A DNA stretch of 64,000 bases from Poriferisodalis sp965208485 (GTDB taxonomy: Bacteria > Actinomycetota > Acidimicrobiia > Acidimicrobiales > Poriferisodalaceae), in contig NZ_OZ242344.1 of assembly GCF_965208485.1 (NCBI RefSeq), forward strand, positions 124,001 through 188,000. The letters run 5' to 3'. The position numbers and the translations under genes were made by a program. The notes under the pieces are model-generated. The model worked only from the letters and a program-made list of their open reading frames with translations, made no database searches and was not told the DNA's origin. This document shows, in pieces, positions 36,161-44,666 of this stretch. How positions within the stretch are numbered: the first letter of the stretch is position 1; each line of letters begins with the position of its first letter.

Positions 36161-37246
36161 ATGACATCGCCAGTCGGGGGAATCGACCCCCACCAGGACA
36201 CCTTCACCGTGGGGGTCGTCGACCGCCACGGCGTGGAGATCACCCACGAGGCGTTCGCGAACACCGCCGCCGGCTACGGCGAAGCGATCGACCTGCTCGA
36301 CGCGCACGGCGTCGAACGCGTCGGCGTGGAGGGCTCGGCGAAGTGGGGCGCGCATGTCGCGATCGCGCTCGCAGCAGCCGGGTTCGACGCCCGAGAGGTG
36401 CCCGCTTCGCGGTCGGCGGCGCAGCGCCGTTCGCGGCGGCTGGACAAGACCGACGCCGTCGACGCGGTCTCGTCCGCTCGGGCGCTGTTGGCCGAGCCGA
36501 CGCTGGGCCCCGTTCAGGCCCTGGAGGCCTACGACCCGCTCGTCGCGAAGATCGAGGCAGTGCTCGAGCATCGCAGAACCCTTGTGGCTGCTCGCACTTT
36601 GATGCTGCACCACGTCGCGGACCAGATCGCCAAGCTCCCCGCAGAGATCCGTGACCAGCTCACCGCCGACGGCAAGATCGAGGGCCGGCTGCGCCGCCTC
36701 GAGCACATCGACCCCGACATCGACACCACCCCCGCCGGCGCGTACCGGCTCGGCTGGCTCCAAGCATTCATCGACCACGACCGCGCCGCGCGGCGCGAAG
36801 TCCGACGCCTCGAACGCCTCATCGACGAGCTGCTCGACCAGCACGGCACCACCCTGCGAGACGAACCGGGCGTCGGCCCGATCGCCGCAGCCACCCTGGT
36901 GTGCGAGGTCGGCGACCCGGCCCGGTTCGACCGCGAATCGAAGTTCGCCCGCTGGTGCGGCACCGGCGCCGTCGCCCTCTCATCAGGCGAAGGCAACAAA
37001 GACCCCGTCAAGCACCGGCTCGACTTCAGAGGCAACCGGCGCATCAACTCAGTGCTCCACATCGCGTCAGTCACCCAACAGCGCACCCAGCCCGACGCCG
37101 CCGCCTACCTCGCCCGCAAGACCGCCGAGGGCAAGACCCGACGCGAAGCCCGCCGAGCCCACAAACGACAACTCGCCAACCGAGTCATCCGCCGCATGTG
37201 GCGCGACGAAAAACACCGCCAACAACACCCCCCGCTCGCCGCCTGA
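36161..37246 (+). CDS. IS110-family transposase
   Basis: 361 residues, full length. The N-terminal DEDD RuvC-like domain shows GIDPHQDTFTV (Asp), VGVEGSAKWG (Glu) and RLDKTDAVDA (two Asp). The C-terminal transposase_20 domain has PGVGPIAAATLV and a serine in ALSSGEGN, followed by HRLDFRGNRRINS. These enzymes recombine DNA using a bridge RNA. AGGAGCAC precedes the ATG. The frame is intact. Confidence 0.95.
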   Translation: MTSPVGGIDPHQDTFTVGVVDRHGVEITHEAFANTAAGYGEAIDLLDAHGVERVGVEGSAKWGAHVAIALAAAGFDAREVPASRSAAQRRSRRLDKTDAVDAVSSARALLAEPTLGPVQALEAYDPLVAKIEAVLEHRRTLVAARTLMLHHVADQIAKLPAEIRDQLTADGKIEGRLRRLEHIDPDIDTTPAGAYRLGWLQAFIDHDRAARREVRRLERLIDELLDQHGTTLRDEPGVGPIAAATLVCEVGDPARFDRESKFARWCGTGAVALSSGEGNKDPVKHRLDFRGNRRINSVLHIASVTQQRTQPDAAAYLARKTAEGKTRREARRAHKRQLANRVIRRMWRDEKHRQQHPPLAA

Positions 37247-37285
37247 CAACAACACTTGACAAGGGAGCGTCGGACAGTCGGCAAG

Positions 37286-38322
37286 CTCTATCGGTGGTTG
37301 CGACTGAGTTGAGTGTAGATGTCGGCGGCTGATTGCCAGTTGTGGAGTCGGCGGGGCATCCAGTTGAGGCTGTCCTCGATGATCGACAGTCGCAGGGGGT
37401 TGAGGTCCAAGGGTGTGGCTTTGGGCAGCCAGCGTCGCAGCAGCCCGTTGGTGTGCTCGTTGGTTCCGCGCTGCCAGGGGCTGTGAGGCTCGCAGAAGTA
37501 GACCTTGATGCCGAGCGCGTCTTCGATGTCTGCCCAGCGGGCCATTTCGCGGCCTTGGTCCCAGGTGAGAGTGCGCACGAGGTGCTCGGGCTGGCGGGCC
37601 AAAGCCGCGGTGACTGCCTTGGCGACTTGGGGCGCCCGGTAGCCGTCGGGCAACGCGACGACCAAGGTGTGGCGGCTGGTGCGCTCGACCAGTGTCGCCG
37701 CGGCGCTCTTGTTCGCCGCGCCGACGATCAGGTCGCCTTCCCAGCGGCCCGGCTCGGATCGGTCCGCTGCTGCGGCGGGCCGCTCGCACAGCGGCCGGTA
37801 TCGGCCCAGCGGGCTGGCCTTTTCGCTGCGGCGGCAGCGCTGCTGACGCGGCAGGTGCTTCCACGCGTCGGCGCCCAAGCAGCAGCCGCTGTACACGCAC
37901 CGATAGATCGTCTCCGCGCACACCGACACGCCCTCGGCGGCCAGATCGGCGCTGATCGCATGCGGCGACCAGCACAGCTTCAGCTTGGCGGCCACCAGCC
38001 CGGCCAGCGCCGGGTCCGCTTCGAGCTTGCCGCTGCGAGGCCGCCGCGCGGCCGCCGCGCACGCCCCCCGGCGAGCTGCTGAGCGGCCTCAGCGCAGTAC
38101 ACGCCGCCTTGGCGGCCCCGCCCCAGATCGCGGTACACCGTCGACCGGTTCCGGCCGATCAGCCTCGCGATCTCATCGGGCTTCGTTCCCGTCCTCGTGA
38201 GCGCCTCGATCCGAGCGCGCTCAGACAACGACAGCCTCCCTGCCATACTGGACACCTCCATTGGTGGTTGCTTCGGTTGACAACCGGTCATCATGACCGA
38301 TCAGTCGCAACCACCAATAGAG
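37286..38322 (-). mobile_element. IS30-family insertion sequence
   Basis: 22-base inverted repeats with one mismatch: CTCTATCGGTGGTTGCGACTGA at 37286-37307 against its complement at 38301-38322 (exact ends may differ by a few bases). Total about 1.04 kb. The right end is where the AT-richer islet starts. Confidence 0.85.
37288..38246 (-). pseudogene. IS30-family transposase with one frameshift
   Basis: The N-terminal helix-turn-helix (LSLSERARIEALTRTGTKPD, GRNRSTVYRDL) and the C-terminal DDE core (WEGDLIVGAANKSA, TWDQGREMA, SPWQRGTNEHTNGLLRR) are both present. The frame changes near 38040, between QQLAGGRARRPR and the GKLEADPALAGLVAAKL segment. Otherwise complete at about 319 codons. Confidence 0.88.
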
Positions 38323-38350
38323 TTCGCCGTTGCACACAGACCTCTGCGTA

Positions 38351-39382
38351 TCATCTCGACAAAAGCAATCGTTGAGCAGCGAGTGCTGTGGCAGAGACCA
38401 CTCGCCTGCGACCGTCATTAGCAATAACGACTGCACATGATCGTCTCACCTTATCGATGACAATTGCGGATGACCACAGCGTGTTTGATCCAACCAGGGT
38501 GTACAAATCCAAGTCGGTCTTATGATGAGCTACTCGCGACGTCACTTGTGTGAACACCGACTTCAGGATCGCGTCAGCAAGAGCCGCATTCGGCGAGCCA
38601 TCGCCAGCGAGAAATACTTCGGCCAGGATTGTTGTCAGGTCGCCTAGTGCGATGTGCATGCCTCCAGCTGACGCATAAACCAACGGATTATCACTATATC
38701 TGTCGCTAGGGAGACGGCCACTACTCAGGCCCACTGCTATTGGCCCGAGCCGCACTCGTGCCCCATGGCCTCGCACTCTCGGTGGTGGACCGAATCCGAG
38801 AGACTCGACCCCAAAACTACGGTGCAGATGCGAAAGTAGCAGTGATTCGAAATCTGATCCGAACAACCGATCAATGGCGGCGCCGACGAGAATATAGCCC
38901 AGGTTTGAGTAACGCGGCGCGGTCAGCCTGTCGGTCTTGCCGGATAGGGCAATCGTTGCAATCTCTGAGCGTTGGATTTGCGGCTCATTGCCGTCGTTCC
39001 AGTGTTTGAACATCTGTCTGATGCTCAAGTCTCGTCTGACGTTCACATGATGTGTCAACAGATCCTGTACTGTGATATGCATCCAAGTAGGATCCATCGT
39101 CGCTATGTCGGCAAAGATTTCCCCTACCGGGCGACTCCAGCAGGGCGTCTCTCCGCCTACAGCTTGTGTGCAAAGCCATGACGTCAACAGCTTACCGCAC
39201 GATCCGATGTGCCATTGATCCGAAGGGTTTAGTCCTTCAATTGAACCCCGCATTCGAACACCCTTAGATGCGCAACACAAAGACGTATCGGGCAGTAGTA
39301 GACTGCCGACAACACCCGGGACTCTATGATCGTCCCGCAAGGAATCCAAGACACGACTTAATGATGTCAATTCATTGGACAT
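38351..39382 (-). CDS. Serine hydrolase of the beta-lactamase/class C family
   Basis: 343 residues. The catalytic SxxK is seen in GSCGKLLTSW near residue 61 and the YxN motif in RYSNLGY near 160, with QDLLTHHVNVRRD between them. No signal peptide is apparent. Typical functions of the family are peptidase, esterase or D-aminoacyl hydrolase, not antibiotic resistance. Its start overlaps the HTTM gene stop by 11 bases, so it belongs to the same transcript. Base composition is clearly more AT-rich than in the surrounding genes, and rare codons (ATA, AGA, CTA) are common. Confidence 0.8.
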   Translation of the reverse strand: MSNELTSLSRVLDSLRDDHRVPGVVGSLLLPDTSLCCASKGVRMRGSIEGLNPSDQWHIGSCGKLLTSWLCTQAVGGETPCWSRPVGEIFADIATMDPTWMHITVQDLLTHHVNVRRDLSIRQMFKHWNDGNEPQIQRSEIATIALSGKTDRLTAPRYSNLGYILVGAAIDRLFGSDFESLLLSHLHRSFGVESLGFGPPPRVRGHGARVRLGPIAVGLSSGRLPSDRYSDNPLVYASAGGMHIALGDLTTILAEVFLAGDGSPNAALADAILKSVFTQVTSRVAHHKTDLDLYTLVGSNTLWSSAIVIDKVRRSCAVVIANDGRRRVVSATALAAQRLLLSR

Positions 39383-40364
39383 GTGTAGCCCGTCTCCTCA
39401 ACAGCAGACTACGGCGGTTTGAGAGCGCTCGAACTGTTCGTGCGTATTCTTGATCTGTCAAGAATACGCACTCGCTCGCGATCATATATATGGCAAATGA
39501 CGTCAGACCCATTAGCAAGCCAATCGACGAGTGGAACAGGACTCCAAAGACTACCACAATGAGACGGCCCGTACGGCTGAGCAGCAACGCCGGAACGGCT
39601 ACCTGAAGCACCACCGTGATATATGTCGCGGCTACCATAAGCAAAGGCAGATCAGCCAAGAAGTCCGTGACTGGAGGCCAGGAGAACTCTGGTACTTGGA
39701 ATATGTAGTAAAGCGCGGTTCCATCTCGCCAAGTAGCTCCCTGTGCCTTGTACAAGCCGGAAGTCATGTACAGAAGCGCCACTTGCAGAATGATTGAGAC
39801 AACGGCGACATTGTGAAAAAAGTTGCCAATGCTCGCGGGACCTTCTACTGTATGGGCCGATCGGTACCGCCTCGACGAGAATAGCTTTAGCGAGAATACA
39901 TCCGTTGACCGAGTGAGGATCAGCCAAAGAAGAACTAGGCTAGCGATATTGTCACCCCCGTCCAGTATGAGGGGATTACGAAGGAACAACGAACTCAAGA
40001 AGATGTAGTGCAAGAGCGTCCCGACGCGGCCTAGGCTGCCTAGCAGAAATAGAACAGCTATGACTATGCCTAGGTGATAGACTATCTCGAACCATATGCG
40101 GCTAGCGCTCAGTTCGTAAAGACTAAACGTTGGTCTTTGAATGGTCACGCGAAACACGGCGTAGTCATAGATGCCTCTAGGCCCCCACAAATAATGGCGG
40201 TCTAGGTAGTTAGAAAGGTAGTGACCCATCGCTGCCGTGCCATATCCGATGCGCAGTAGAGATGTGCCGTACAGTCCGTATCGCCGACGCCATACAAGCT
40301 CAAGGCAGGCCCCGAGTTTAGCAGTAATAGTGAATCTATGTTTGTCGATCACCGAGAATCTCAA
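39372..40364 (-). CDS. HTTM-domain membrane protein (SdpB-like)
   Basis: 330 residues with about seven or eight hydrophobic segments. The pattern is that of HTTM proteins, the gamma-carboxylase-related membrane fold: SLLRIGYGTAAMGHYLSNYL near the start, GGDNIASLVLLWLIL, and LYMTSGLYKAQGATWRDGTALYYI. The last motif is especially close to SdpB of the Bacillus sporulation-delaying peptide system, where SdpA and SdpB mature the SdpC toxin. Gene order with a DUF5819-like gene upstream supports this. No SdpC-like toxin gene was found nearby. Confidence 0.72.
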   Translation of the reverse strand: MRFSVIDKHRFTITAKLGACLELVWRRRYGLYGTSLLRIGYGTAAMGHYLSNYLDRHYLWGPRGIYDYAVFRVTIQRPTFSLYELSASRIWFEIVYHLGIVIAVLFLLGSLGRVGTLLHYIFLSSLFLRNPLILDGGDNIASLVLLWLILTRSTDVFSLKLFSSRRYRSAHTVEGPASIGNFFHNVAVVSIILQVALLYMTSGLYKAQGATWRDGTALYYIFQVPEFSWPPVTDFLADLPLLMVAATYITVVLQVAVPALLLSRTGRLIVVVFGVLFHSSIGLLMGLTSFAIYMIASECVFLTDQEYARTVRALSNRRSLLLRRRATHVQ

Positions 40365-40453
40365 ATTTGGCTATACGGAATCACTTCGACGCACGGAATC
40401 ATTTCATAGACATACGCGGCACTCCTAGAGGAACACTACGGAACAATGGCTCG

Positions 40454-40951
40454 TTACTCTTGATCTCGGCGATGCGACTCTACCATGATCCAAGGAGAGT
40501 CTATAATGTTGGTAGTTTGGCTTAGCGGCGCCATTCCTCTTTGCGAATAGGGTGTCGGTTCAATGTAAACCATTCTTAGTTGATAGTGGGTAGCGATGTT
40601 GCCCCATAACCGCTTGACTTCAGACGCAGCAAACGAGTCGATGAGTTTCGCACGATATCTCATGGCAGGTGCCGTGGAGTCACTATTCTTTTCGTCCAAG
40701 GCCTCCAGCAGGTTAGGCACCTCTTGGATTTCCTCCGGTGTCAGTAAACCTTCGTTGAGCAGTGCTTGTTCAAAGCGGTAGGTCCATTCGTCCCGGTGAT
40801 GCAATAGCGTAAAGATTCCGGTGGGAACCAGATATCGCCGGTTAGGGAATAGTCGTGTGTCATGGAGTTCAGCGAGTAACGGACTCGTTACATCGTGGAA
40901 TGTAGTTTCCTCGCCGAGGCCGTCATTTGAAGCCAATCGTGCGCGCACCAA
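40454..40951 (-). CDS. DUF5819-like protein, probably truncated at its start
   Basis: 165 residues from a TTG at 40951. The open frame, however, continues upstream to 41056. The conserved-looking WRLFAPDPIQQHRVILV starts ten bases after the leuD stop codon, with no start codon before it. The following TTFHDVTSPLL fits the W/F-x-DVT motif of DUF5819 proteins, which are often neighbours of HTTM/SdpB-like genes. The membrane-anchoring N-terminus normally expected is missing. The islet therefore seems to have been joined to leuD with loss of the gene's 5' end. Composition is AT-rich like the next two genes. Confidence 0.5.
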   Translation of the reverse strand: MVRARLASNDGLGEETTFHDVTSPLLAELHDTRLFPNRRYLVPTGIFTLLHHRDEWTYRFEQALLNEGLLTPEEIQEVPNLLEALDEKNSDSTAPAMRYRAKLIDSFAASEVKRLWGNIATHYQLRMVYIEPTPYSQRGMAPLSQTTNIIDSPWIMVESHRRDQE

Positions 40952-41004
40952 TATGACACGGTGCTGCTGTATCGGATCTGGAGCGAATAGTCTCCAAATC
41001 GTCG

Positions 41005-41595
41005 CTAGGTCGTCGGCATCCAGGCGGGGCGGGTGCCCTCGTAGCGATCGATGGCTTCAGCGCTGCGAAGCGTGATGCCGATGTCGTCGAGACCCTCGAG
41101 AAAGCGCTCCCGGGTGGCGTCGTCCATCGGGAACGACTCCTCGATGCCTGCGGCGGGCGCACTGAGCATTCGCCGCTCGACGTCCACGGTCACGACGAGA
41201 TCGGGATCTTCGGCGATGGCTGCGCGCAAATCGGCAGCGGTCTGCTCGGACACCTGCACCGGAACAAGCCCATTCTTGGTGGAGTTGTTGCGGAAGATGT
41301 CGCCGAACCGGGGTGAGACCACCGCCGCGAAGCCGTAGTCCATCAGCGCCCACACGGCGTGCTCACGGGACGAGCCTGTGCCGAAGTTGGCACCGGCCAC
41401 CAAGACCGTGGCGCCGGCGTAGCGCTCGTCGTTCAGCACGAAGTCACGCTCGTCGCGCCATTCGCTGAAGAGTCCCTTCCCGAATCCGGTGCGCTCGACG
41501 CGCTTCAGCCAGTCGCTGGGAATGATCTGGTCGGTGTCCACGTCCGAGCGGTCGAGCGGCACCGCACGGCCTTCATGCACGCGTACTGGCTCCAT
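41005..41595 (-). CDS. leuD: 3-isopropylmalate dehydratase small subunit
   Basis: 196 residues. Swivel domain of the aconitase family: VDTDQIIPSDWLKR near 20, GANFGTGSSREHAVWAL near 70 and the VVSPRFGDIFRNNSTKNGL segment. It forms the LeuCD enzyme, which isomerises 2- to 3-isopropylmalate and, with CimA present, probably (R)-citramalate to methylmalate as well. AAAGGACAG lies before the ATG. It is the last housekeeping gene before the AT-rich islet, 21 bases after leuC. Confidence 0.96.
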   Translation of the reverse strand: MEPVRVHEGRAVPLDRSDVDTDQIIPSDWLKRVERTGFGKGLFSEWRDERDFVLNDERYAGATVLVAGANFGTGSSREHAVWALMDYGFAAVVSPRFGDIFRNNSTKNGLVPVQVSEQTAADLRAAIAEDPDLVVTVDVERRMLSAPAAGIEESFPMDDATRERFLEGLDDIGITLRSAEAIDRYEGTRPAWMPTT

Positions 41596-41616
41596 CTGTG
41601 CTGTCCTTTCGCTCGC

Positions 41617-43023
41617 TCAGCCGAGGTCGTCGGGGGTGACGAAGCGACCGGCGATCGCCGTCGCGGCAGCCACTTCCGGCGAGCACAAGTGCGTGCGACC
41701 GCCACGGCCCTGCCGACCTTCGAAGTTGCGGTTCGAGGTTGACGCCGATCGTTCGCCCGGCGCCAGCTTGTCGGGATTCATGGCCAGGCACATGGAGCAT
41801 CCCGGCTCTCGCCAGTCGAAACCCGCCTCGGTGAAGACCGCATCGAGGCCCTCAGCCTCGGCCTGCATCTTGACGGAGAACGAGCCTGGCACCACCAGGG
41901 TTCTGACGCCGTCGGCCACTGTGCGCCCTCGTGCCACGGCCGCGGCCGCGCGGAGGTCTTCGATGCGCGAGTTCGTGCAGCTCCCGATGAAGACCGTGTC
42001 GACCTTCACGTCCGACAGCCGGGTGCCCGCCGTCAGCCCCATGTAGTCCAGCGCACGTTGGGCCGTGGTCGCCTCGACAGGGTCGTCGAAGTCGCTCGGC
42101 GCGGGCACTGCGCCGTCGATCGGGATGACGTGCGCAGGATTGGTGCCCCACGTGACGTGCGGTCGCAGCGACGCAGCGTCGATGGTCACCGAGCGATCGA
42201 AAGTAGCGCCGTCGTCGGTGACGAGCGAGCGCCAGTCGGCCACTGCAGCGTCCCAGTCAGCACCGCCTGGGACGTGCCGGCGGCCGGCCAGGTACTCGAA
42301 CGTGGTGTCGTCGGGCGCGATCATGCCGGCCTTCGCGCCCGCCTCGATGGACATGTTGCAGACGGTCATCCGCCCTTCCATCGACAGCGCCTCGATTGCT
42401 GCACCGCGGTATTCGATGATGTGACCGATGCCGCCGCCGGTGCCGATCCGGCCGATGATGGCGAGCACGATGTCCTTGGCGGTCACACCCGCCGCAGCGG
42501 TACCGTCCACCCGTACTTCCATCGTGGACGGTCGGGCCTGCGGCAGCGTCTGGCTCGCCAGCACGTGCTCCACTTCGGAGGTGCCGATGCCGAAGGCCAA
42601 TGTGCCGAAGGCCCCATGAGTCGAGGTGTGGCTGTCGCCGCACACCACAGTCATGCCGGGCAAGGTGAGCCCCTGCTCCGGTCCGATGACATGCACGATG
42701 CCTTGACCCGGATCGCCCATCGGGTACAGCGTGATCCCGAATTCGGCGCAGTTCGAGCGCAGCACCTGCACTTGCTTGGCTGAGATCGGGTCGGCGATCG
42801 GCAGGTGCAGATCGGCGGTCGGAACGTTGTGATCCTCGGTGGCGACCGTGAGATCGGGACGACGCACCGTTCGCCCGGACATGCGCAAGCCGTCGAAGGC
42901 TTGCGGCGACGTGACCTCATGGATGAGGTGCAGATCGATGTAGAGAAGGTCGGGCTGGCCGCCGCCGGTCCGTACGACGTGGCGGTCCCAGATCTTCTCG
43001 CTGAGTGTGCGCGGTCGTGTCAT
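41617..43023 (-). CDS. leuC: 3-isopropylmalate dehydratase large subunit
   Basis: 468 residues, family length. It binds the [4Fe-4S] cluster through Cys in VFIGSCTNSRIEDL near 345 and CSMCLAMNPD near 405-408; HEVTSPQAFDGLR and VCGDSHTSTHGAFGTLAFGIG are other signatures. Its ATG follows the greA stop without a gap (TGAATG), so leuC is translated from a greA-leuC-leuD transcript. Confidence 0.97.
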   Translation of the reverse strand: MTRPRTLSEKIWDRHVVRTGGGQPDLLYIDLHLIHEVTSPQAFDGLRMSGRTVRRPDLTVATEDHNVPTADLHLPIADPISAKQVQVLRSNCAEFGITLYPMGDPGQGIVHVIGPEQGLTLPGMTVVCGDSHTSTHGAFGTLAFGIGTSEVEHVLASQTLPQARPSTMEVRVDGTAAAGVTAKDIVLAIIGRIGTGGGIGHIIEYRGAAIEALSMEGRMTVCNMSIEAGAKAGMIAPDDTTFEYLAGRRHVPGGADWDAAVADWRSLVTDDGATFDRSVTIDAASLRPHVTWGTNPAHVIPIDGAVPAPSDFDDPVEATTAQRALDYMGLTAGTRLSDVKVDTVFIGSCTNSRIEDLRAAAAVARGRTVADGVRTLVVPGSFSVKMQAEAEGLDAVFTEAGFDWREPGCSMCLAMNPDKLAPGERSASTSNRNFEGRQGRGGRTHLCSPEVAAATAIAGRFVTPDDLG

Positions 43024-43503
43024 TCAGGCCTCGATTGCGATGATCTCGATGCTCAGCTGGTTGCCGTTTGCTTCGTAGGTGACCGTCTGGCCGGCCCGAG
43101 CGCCCTCGAGCGCTCGGCCCATTGGAGAGCCTGGCGAGACCACCTCGATGTCCGTTCGACGCTCCTCGATCGAACCGAAGAGGAACTGCTCGACTTCGTC
43201 GTCGCCTTCGAAGCGGATCGACACGACCAAGCCTGGCGCCACCACGCTGTCGTCAAAACTGTCGCCGACATCGGCGACGATCTCGCAGTTTTCCAGGATC
43301 GACTTCAGCCGCATGATGCGGCCTTCCATCTTCCCCTGTTCCTCCTTGGCAGCGTGGTAGTCGCCGTTCTCGGACAGATCGCCCAGCAGGCGCGCCGTCT
43401 CGATCTGCGCCGCTATGTCAATGCGCCCACGACCAGTCAGATCGGTGAGCTCCGCCTGCAGCCGATCATGGGTCTCAGCGGAGATGTGATGGATCTCGGG
43501 CAC
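43024..43503 (-). CDS. greA: Transcription elongation factor GreA
   Basis: 159 residues from the GTG at 43503, which gives the normal GreA length. The N-terminal coiled coil (LQAELTDLTGRGRIDIAAQI) ends in the acidic tip LSENGDYHAAKEEQG, which reaches into the RNA polymerase secondary channel and stimulates transcript cleavage. The C-terminal FKBP-like domain shows VSPGSPMGRALEGARAGQ. It is upstream of and in direct contact with leuC. Confidence 0.95.
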   Translation of the reverse strand: MPEIHHISAETHDRLQAELTDLTGRGRIDIAAQIETARLLGDLSENGDYHAAKEEQGKMEGRIMRLKSILENCEIVADVGDSFDDSVVAPGLVVSIRFEGDDEVEQFLFGSIEERRTDIEVVSPGSPMGRALEGARAGQTVTYEANGNQLSIEIIAIEA

Positions 43504-43661
43504 CCACGTGAGGTTACCGAGGGCTGCTTCGGGCACACTCTCTGGCGCGATTGTCCGGCCACCGCGGTGACCGGGGCGCAATCGTGCTTCGGGACGTCCT
43601 GGACGGACTCCCTGAAGCGGGAGCGGCACGTTCCCAGGACGAACCGGCAAAGGGCACCACA
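43504..43661. promoter_or_regulatory. Divergent promoter region greA-leuCD / leuB-cimA
   Basis: 158 bases between the start of greA (minus) and leuB (plus). It must carry the promoters for both halves of the citramalate/leucine pathway. I could not identify -10/-35 boxes or an operator with confidence. Confidence 0.5.
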
Positions 43662-44660
43662 GTGACTCATCGCATCGCAGTCATCGGAGGAGACGGCATC
43701 GGACCCGAGGTCATCTCGGTTGCGCTCGACGTGATTGCTGCCGCCGGCGCCGGCATCTCCACGACGCCCTTTGAGCTGGGCGGCCACCGCTACCTGCGCG
43801 ATGGCACGGTGCTCGACGATGAGACCCTCGCCGAGCTGCGTACCTACGACGCCATCCTGCTCGGAGCAGTCGGCACTCCCGATGTGCCGCCGGGCGTCAT
43901 CGAGCGCGGCCTGCTGCTGAAGGCCCGCTTCGAGCTCGACCTCTACGTGAATTTGCGCCCGTTCACGCTTCCCGACGGTCACAGCTTCACCGTGATCCGC
44001 GAGAACACCGAAGGCGCCTATGCCGGCGAAGGCGGGTTTCTTCGCAAGGGAACACCGCATGAGATCGCCACGCAGGGGTCGGTCAACACTCGCATGGGAG
44101 CCGAGCGCGCCATCCGCTTTGGCTTCGAACTGGCTCGCACCCACCAACGCCGTCACCTGACGCTCGTGCACAAGACCAACGTCCTGACGTTCTCCGGCGA
44201 CCTGTGGGAGCGCACCTTCAATGAGGTGGCGGCGGAGTACCCCGACGTGGACGTCGCCTACAACCATGTCGACGCGGCCTGCATCCACTTCGTGGAAGAT
44301 CCGCACCGTTACGAGGTGATTGTGACGGACAATCTGTTCGGCGACATCTTGACCGATCTCGGCGGTGCCGTGGCGGGCGGCATCGGGCTCGCCGCTTCGG
44401 CCAACCTGAACCCGGACCGCACGGGTCCCTCGCTGTTCGAGCCGGTGCATGGTTCGGCGCCCGATATCGCCGGCAAGGGACTCGCCAATCCCACCGCTGC
44501 GGTCCTCTCCGCTGTGCTGATGCTCGAGTTCCTCGGCGAGACGGACTGCGCGGATCGCGTTCGTTCGGCATGCGAAACCGTCATTGCCGACGACTCGGTG
44601 CCTGAGACGGGCACCGACGAGATTGCCAAGGCGATCCTGGCCGGCGTCTCAGAGGGATGA
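43662..44660 (+). CDS. leuB: 3-isopropylmalate dehydrogenase
   Basis: 332 residues from the GTG at 43662 (AAAGGG upstream). Decarboxylating beta-hydroxyacid dehydrogenase: IAVIGGDGIGPEVI at the N-terminus, arginines in LLKARFELDLYVNLRPF, VIRENTEGAYAG, the metal aspartates in VTDNLFGDILTDLGG and the NAD-binding EPVHGSAPDIAGKGLANP. It makes 2-oxoisocaproate in leucine synthesis and would also make 2-oxobutyrate from the citramalate branch. Seven bases before cimA. Confidence 0.95.
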   Translation: MTHRIAVIGGDGIGPEVISVALDVIAAAGAGISTTPFELGGHRYLRDGTVLDDETLAELRTYDAILLGAVGTPDVPPGVIERGLLLKARFELDLYVNLRPFTLPDGHSFTVIRENTEGAYAGEGGFLRKGTPHEIATQGSVNTRMGAERAIRFGFELARTHQRRHLTLVHKTNVLTFSGDLWERTFNEVAAEYPDVDVAYNHVDAACIHFVEDPHRYEVIVTDNLFGDILTDLGGAVAGGIGLAASANLNPDRTGPSLFEPVHGSAPDIAGKGLANPTAAVLSAVLMLEFLGETDCADRVRSACETVIADDSVPETGTDEIAKAILAGVSEG

Positions 44661-44666
44661 GCCCGA

